DNA of 17,138 nt from MED-G78 sp964546275 (GTDB taxonomy: Bacteria > Pseudomonadota > Gammaproteobacteria > Magnimaribacterales > D2472): positions 1-17,138 of the forward strand of contig CAZJJG010000027.1 of NCBI GenBank assembly GCA_964546275.1. The letters run 5' to 3'. Positions within the stretch are counted from its first letter, which is position 1, and every line of letters starts with the position of its first letter. Made by a program: the position numbers and the translations under genes. This document shows, in pieces, positions 14,034-17,138 of the stretch. The notes below the pieces were generated by a model. The model was not told where the DNA came from. It worked only from the letters and a program-made list of their open reading frames with translations, and searched no databases.

Positions 14034-14822
14034 ATGTTAAAGAATCTAATAAAAGCTGGCTCAACATATTTAGATACAATGTCTGTGCTAAGTCTTAATG
14101 GTTCAATGGATAAAATTGAAGCTTTACTTCAGGGTCAAGTTACATCAGATATTACACAGCTAGCAAATGGATGCGCTCAAATATCATGCCTATTAGATGA
14201 AAAAGGATTCATTCAAGCTGACTTTATTATCATCAGAAAGAATGATGAAATATTTTTTGTTATTGAAGAAACCTTAGTGGCTAATCTTAATGAACAACTA
14301 GGGCAGTTTACAAAATTCTACTCAGTTGAGATTACCGAAGTACCATTGCAAGTTCGGGGAATATTAAGTGAAATAGATGCAAATAAAGAAAAGGGAATGA
14401 TTTACTTTAATAATGATAAATATCAACTAGCTATAGATCTATCTACCTCCAAAAAAGACATAATTAAGCAAATGACACTTTTAGAGTGGAGAATTGCAAA
14501 TAAAGTATTGCTTAATTATGAATTTACCCAAAATGATATTAATAAATATAGACCAAATGAATTAAATTATGACAAAACAAGAGTTTCTTTTACAAAGGGC
14601 TGTTTTAGAGGTCAAGAAATAGTTGCCCGAGTTCATTATTTAGGGGTAAATAGACGTGAATTCGTTACGGCTATAGTGAATATAAATTCTCAAGACAATT
14701 CAAAGCTGAAGGTTAAGGGTCAAATATTAGAACATTTAGACTATAAAATTTTTAATGCAAGTATAAAAAAAGATGATGTTGAAAAAGGAATATTTAACTC
14801 AGTAGACTTAATTAGGTCCTAG
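14034..14822 (+). CDS. ygfZ: Folate-binding YgfZ family protein (Fe-S cluster and tRNA-thiolation factor)
   Basis: YgfZ belongs to the GcvT-like folate-binding fold and maintains certain Fe-S enzymes, including the tRNA methylthiotransferase MiaB, in a tetrahydrofolate-dependent manner. The hallmark K-G-C-F-R-G-Q-E is at 188-195, with Cys190 the likely functional thiol. The N-terminal L-L-Q-G-Q-V-T-S-D-I at 31-40 is the usual opening. At 262 residues it is shorter than E. coli YgfZ (326), mainly in the C-terminal domain, which looks reduced. I kept the first ATG; Met16 is an alternative, and neither has a clear Shine-Dalgarno. The 3' end overlaps the convergent ung by 15 bases. Confidence 0.9.
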   Translation: MLKNLIKAGSTYLDTMSVLSLNGSMDKIEALLQGQVTSDITQLANGCAQISCLLDEKGFIQADFIIIRKNDEIFFVIEETLVANLNEQLGQFTKFYSVEITEVPLQVRGILSEIDANKEKGMIYFNNDKYQLAIDLSTSKKDIIKQMTLLEWRIANKVLLNYEFTQNDINKYRPNELNYDKTRVSFTKGCFRGQEIVARVHYLGVNRREFVTAIVNINSQDNSKLKVKGQILEHLDYKIFNASIKKDDVEKGIFNSVDLIRS

Positions 14823-15497
14823 ATCCCAATTAATTGGTTTTTTACCAATAGAGCTAAGAAAAGTATTTGCCTTTGAGAAAGGCTTAGATCCAAAAAAACC
14901 CTTTCTTGCTGAAAATGGAGACGGATGTGACGATTTTAAGACTAGGTTGTTGTTTGAATTAATTAGCACTTCTTTTGCTTTTGCTTTTTCTCCCCACAAA
15001 ATAAAAACGATTCCACCACGCTCACTTATATTACTAATAATTGAATTAGTTATGGACTCCCATCCAATATTTGAATGTGAGCTAGGTAAAGATTGTTCAA
15101 CTGTTAAAAAAGTATTTAAAAGAAGGACTCCTTCATTTGACCATGCTTCTAAATTACCATTATTAGAAATAGGTATTTTCATATCTGAATGAAGTTCAAG
15201 AAAAATATTTCGAAGTGATGGAGGAATTTTTATCCCATTGTTAACAGAAAAAGCTAGGCCGTTGGCTTGGCCCATTCCATGATAAGGATCTTGTCCAACT
15301 ATAACCACTTGAGCATCTTTAGGCTTGCATAAATTTAAAGCATGAAAGATAAATTTAGTTTCTGGAAAGATTTTTTTTTTAGATTTTAGAGCAATATCTA
15401 TGTAATTAAACAGTTCAACAGAGGTATCTAAATCAAGAGCATTTTGTAACAAAAGTCTCCACTCGGAATCTATATAATTTTTAGGATTAAACTGCAT
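14808..15497 (-). CDS. ung: Uracil-DNA glycosylase, family 1
   Basis: Ung cuts uracil from DNA, the first step of base-excision repair. The 229 residues match E. coli (229). Catalytic motif G-Q-D-P-Y-H-G is at 68-74 (Asp70), L-L-L-N-T-F-L-T-V at 125-133, and the minor-groove loop H-P-S-P-F-S-A at 191-197 (His191). The start lies only 15 bases from an inverted pair of DnaA boxes, so the promoter and leader are unusual. It overlaps the convergent ygfZ by 15 bases at its 3' end, with no room for a terminator between them. Confidence 0.97.
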   Translation of the reverse strand: MQFNPKNYIDSEWRLLLQNALDLDTSVELFNYIDIALKSKKKIFPETKFIFHALNLCKPKDAQVVIVGQDPYHGMGQANGLAFSVNNGIKIPPSLRNIFLELHSDMKIPISNNGNLEAWSNEGVLLLNTFLTVEQSLPSSHSNIGWESITNSIISNISERGGIVFILWGEKAKAKEVLINSNNNLVLKSSHPSPFSARKGFFGSKPFSKANTFLSSIGKKPINWDLGPN

Positions 15498-15511
15498 AAA
15501 ACATCATTTTT

Positions 15512-15534
15512 TTATCCACAGAATCTGTGGATAA
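15512..15534. promoter_or_regulatory. Inverted pair of perfect DnaA boxes
   Basis: TTATCCACA (15512-15520) and its complement TGTGGATAA (15526-15534) are separated by five bases; the symmetry extends to 11-base arms around one central base. Both match the DnaA box consensus TTATNCACA perfectly. A weaker third box (ATTGGATAA, 15538-15546, complement TTATCCAAT) follows in the same orientation as the second. The site lies 15-37 bases before the ung start codon. Confidence 0.65.
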
Positions 15535-15683
15535 GTTATTGGATAACTTTATATTCTACACTGTAAATCCTTTAGAATAAGGGTTTTAAGTGAATTGGTT
15601 AATTTTTATACAATTAGTATAATTATTACCGCATATCAATTACTTAAATAAATATATAGTTTACTATATCTAAAATATATACT

Positions 15684-15736
15684 AAAAGTGCTTTTTCCTA
15701 ATATCACTTTTTTTACTTGTGGGCAAGTATTTTTTT
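15684..15736 (+). terminator. Tandem terminator-like hairpins, plus strand
   Basis: Two hairpins lie head to tail. AAAAGTG (15684-15690) pairs with CACTTTT (15705-15711) and runs into T's. TACTTG (15714-15719) pairs with CAAGTA (15724-15729) around loop TGGG and is followed by seven T (15730-15736). The second has the layout of an intrinsic terminator reading rightwards, though no plus-strand gene precedes it closely. Confidence 0.4.
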
Positions 15737-15810
15737 AATTAATTTTATATAAAATATAAATCTTCTATATTTGCTTATAATTATTGTTTATTTAAAGAGT
15801 AGGAACTTCA

Positions 15811-15840
15811 AAAAAAATAAGAAAGATTTAAAAAAATCTA
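15811..15840 (-). terminator. Possible serA terminator
   Basis: On the minus strand AGATTT pairs with AAATCT around four T, followed by a T-rich tail (TTCTTA then eight T). It lies 16-45 bases beyond the serA stop. The stem has a single G-C pair, so strength is doubtful. Confidence 0.35.
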
Positions 15841-15855
15841 TCTGGAATTCAAAAA

Positions 15856-17031
15856 TTAAGTACAAACTCTGACGCTTAATACATGCTCTATATTTTGGAG
15901 TTTATCTAAGAGTTTCTTAGAGGGTTTCTGTTCTATATCAATTAGATTGATAGCAATTTCATCCCTACTTTTATTTGTCATATCAGGGATATTAATATTT
16001 TCAGATGCAATCTGATCAGCAATTCTTCCAATCATTCCTGGTTCATTTTTATTAATAATAATTAATCGATACGGCGTGGCTCTTCCTAATCTAATTGGGG
16101 GGAAATTTACAGAATTTATAATATTTCCATTTAATAGAAAATTACTGACTTGCTCACATGCCATAATTGCGCAATTAATTTCTGCCTCTTTTGTGCTCGC
16201 TCCTATATGAGGTAATAAAATAACATCTTGGGTTGAGTTGCTTCGTTTTATTAATTCTGGCGTTGGAAAATCTGTAATGAATCTATCAACTATTCCAGCA
16301 TCAAGAGCTGAAATAATATCTTCATTATTTACAATTCCGCCTCTAGATAGATTTATTAACTTTGCACCTTTTTTGCAATGCTTTAATTTAGATATGTTTA
16401 TAAGATTTTTTGTAGCTTCTATAAGTGGTACATGCAAAGAAATATAATCTGATGTTCTGAGAAGATCTTCTAAGCTATCTGCTTTCTTTACCTCTTTTGG
16501 AAGTCTCCATGCTGAATCAATAGATATATGAGGATCGTAACCCACTAGATTCATACCCATGTTCTGAGCTGCTTGGGCAACCATTGAGCCTATAGCCCCA
16601 AGACCAACTACTCCTAGAGTTTTCCCTTTTAATTCATTTCCTTTAAAAAGCTTTTTTTGGTCTTCCATAGCCTTATTTACTGTATTGGCATCTTTTCCGT
16701 CTAGTGTTTTAGAGAAAGCATTACCTTGAATAATACCTCTTGATGCAAGCAGTAATCCGCATAAAACCAGCTCTTTTACAGCATTTGCATTGGCTCCAGG
16801 TGTATTAAATACCACAACACCTCTCTTGGTAGCTTCATCTATTGGAATATTATTTGTTCCCGCACCAGCTCTGCCTACACAAAGAAGAGATTCATTAAAA
16901 TCATTATTTGTAAGAACTTGGCTCCTTAATAATAAGGCTTGAGCATTATTTTCTTCGTTAGTAAATTTGTTATTTTTTAGAATTTCTATTCCATCTTCAG
17001 CAATATTATTGAAAATTTTATATTTATACAT
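15856..17031 (-). CDS. serA: D-3-phosphoglycerate dehydrogenase (short form with ACT domain)
   Basis: This NAD-dependent enzyme oxidises 3-phosphoglycerate to 3-phosphohydroxypyruvate, the first step of serine synthesis. The 391 residues have an N-terminal substrate domain, the Rossmann motif G-V-V-G-L-G-A-I-G at 140-148, catalytic Arg230 (S-R-G-G-I) and His275 (P-H-I-G-A-S-T), and an ACT domain in about the last 75 residues (N-K-N-E-P-G-M-I-G-R near 327-336), which in relatives binds serine for feedback inhibition. The segment usually D-V-F-x-x-E-P reads D-F-P-T-P-E here, as I recall for a short SerA subgroup in other phyla, so it is not a close match to E. coli SerA (410). The start ATG has no clear Shine-Dalgarno. 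A long untranslated stretch follows it downstream. Confidence 0.9.
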   Translation of the reverse strand: MYKYKIFNNIAEDGIEILKNNKFTNEENNAQALLLRSQVLTNNDFNESLLCVGRAGAGTNNIPIDEATKRGVVVFNTPGANANAVKELVLCGLLLASRGIIQGNAFSKTLDGKDANTVNKAMEDQKKLFKGNELKGKTLGVVGLGAIGSMVAQAAQNMGMNLVGYDPHISIDSAWRLPKEVKKADSLEDLLRTSDYISLHVPLIEATKNLINISKLKHCKKGAKLINLSRGGIVNNEDIISALDAGIVDRFITDFPTPELIKRSNSTQDVILLPHIGASTKEAEINCAIMACEQVSNFLLNGNIINSVNFPPIRLGRATPYRLIIINKNEPGMIGRIADQIASENINIPDMTNKSRDEIAINLIDIEQKPSKKLLDKLQNIEHVLSVRVCT

Positions 17032-17049
17032 GTATTAGTAAGAGAAAGA

Positions 17050-17066
17050 GTTTGTTATTATCAAAC
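17050..17066 (-). promoter_or_regulatory. Possible serA promoter with small palindrome
   Basis: On the minus strand a -10-like GATAAT (17057-17062) sits inside the inverted repeat GTTTG/CAAAC (17050-17066), 26 bases before the serA start. The -35 region is only a T run. A repressor could cover such a site, but this is weak evidence. Confidence 0.25.
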
Positions 17067-17138
17067 AACTATGAATTTAAAAAATAGTTTATTACATACT
17101 TAAAAAATAAGAAACTTTTTATTACAAAATGAGCCTAT

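Larger units (their letters stand above)
15498..15855. other. AT-rich 358-base gene-free region with many inverted repeats
   Basis: No convincing coding frame. It holds the DnaA-box pair (15512-15534), a partial third box (15538-15546), and inverted repeats at 15533-15549 (AAGTTAT/ATAACTT), 15607-15621 (TATAC/GTATA), 15654-15669 (ATATAGT/ACTATAT), 15684-15711 and 15714-15729. Composition is much richer in A+T than the neighbouring genes. It separates ung from serA and must contain the ung promoter and the serA 3' end; no strong -10/-35 pair stood out for ung. Confidence 0.6.

Noticed and set aside
15803..15809. GGAACTT as a second sigma-E promoter
   Set aside because: No TC-type -10 at about 16 bases and no gene downstream on that strand; the same holds for GAACTT-like sites near 2651, 3708 and 15187.
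15498..15855. Calling the region oriC
   Set aside because: DnaA boxes and AT-rich DNA are present, but there is no dnaA, mnmG, mioC or rpmH nearby, only two perfect boxes, and serA points toward rather than away from the site.
17129..17138. Start of a plus-strand gene at the window edge
   Set aside because: An ATG is present, but only a few codons are visible, there is no Shine-Dalgarno and nothing to identify.

Overview
The window looks like a compact, AT-rich chromosomal segment of a free-living marine gammaproteobacterium, most like the SAR86 group. That placement is my inference from the strong A+T bias, very short or negative intergenic distances, slimmed-down regulators and gammaproteobacterial gene order; no rRNA or marker search was possible. 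All recognisable genes are housekeeping or envelope genes. I see no insertion sequence, phage gene, CRISPR array, tRNA or rRNA.

Layout. (1) 196-2055, plus strand: a large surface or periplasmic lipoprotein with a cadherin-like domain and a C-terminal blue-copper (cupredoxin) domain. (2) 2073-10959, minus strand: an almost gapless run of 13 genes, in transcription order lepA, lepB, rnc, era, recO, acpS, adk, tsaB, uppP, rsmJ, a 55-residue coiled-coil gene, a DUF2805 gene and an unknown 101-residue gene. Most junctions are ATGA, GTGA or TAATG overlaps or gaps of a few bases. The lepA-to-acpS part is the classical gammaproteobacterial block, but pdxJ, normally between recO and acpS, is missing. 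(3) 11027-13690, minus strand: the envelope-stress operon rpoE, rseA-like, htrA/degQ, with a good sigma-E promoter (13716-13742) overlapping the end of sdhE. rseB and rseC are missing, and the anti-sigma protein carries a C-terminal segment resembling the end of RseB. (4) 13733-14822: divergent sdhE (minus) and ygfZ (plus). (5) 14808-15497: ung, convergent with and overlapping ygfZ. (6) 15498-15855: a 358-base, very AT-rich gene-free region with two perfect inverted DnaA boxes just upstream of ung and a series of further inverted repeats. (7) 15856-17031: a short-form D-3-phosphoglycerate dehydrogenase (serA).

How they work together: the RpoE/RseA/DegQ module senses and repairs envelope damage. 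The lepA operon joins translation (LepA, RNase III, Era, RsmJ, TsaB), secretion (LepB), lipid and wall synthesis (AcpS, UppP), nucleotide balance (Adk) and repair (RecO). SdhE and YgfZ serve flavinylation and Fe-S enzyme maintenance. Ung removes uracil from DNA, and SerA starts serine synthesis.

I found no clearly new multi-gene system. The observations most worth checking are the RseA protein with an RseB-like tail, the DnaA-box palindrome in the ung leader, the apparent non-canonical start of the DUF2805 gene, the Asp-to-Gly change in the RNase III catalytic centre, and the cupredoxin lipoprotein.
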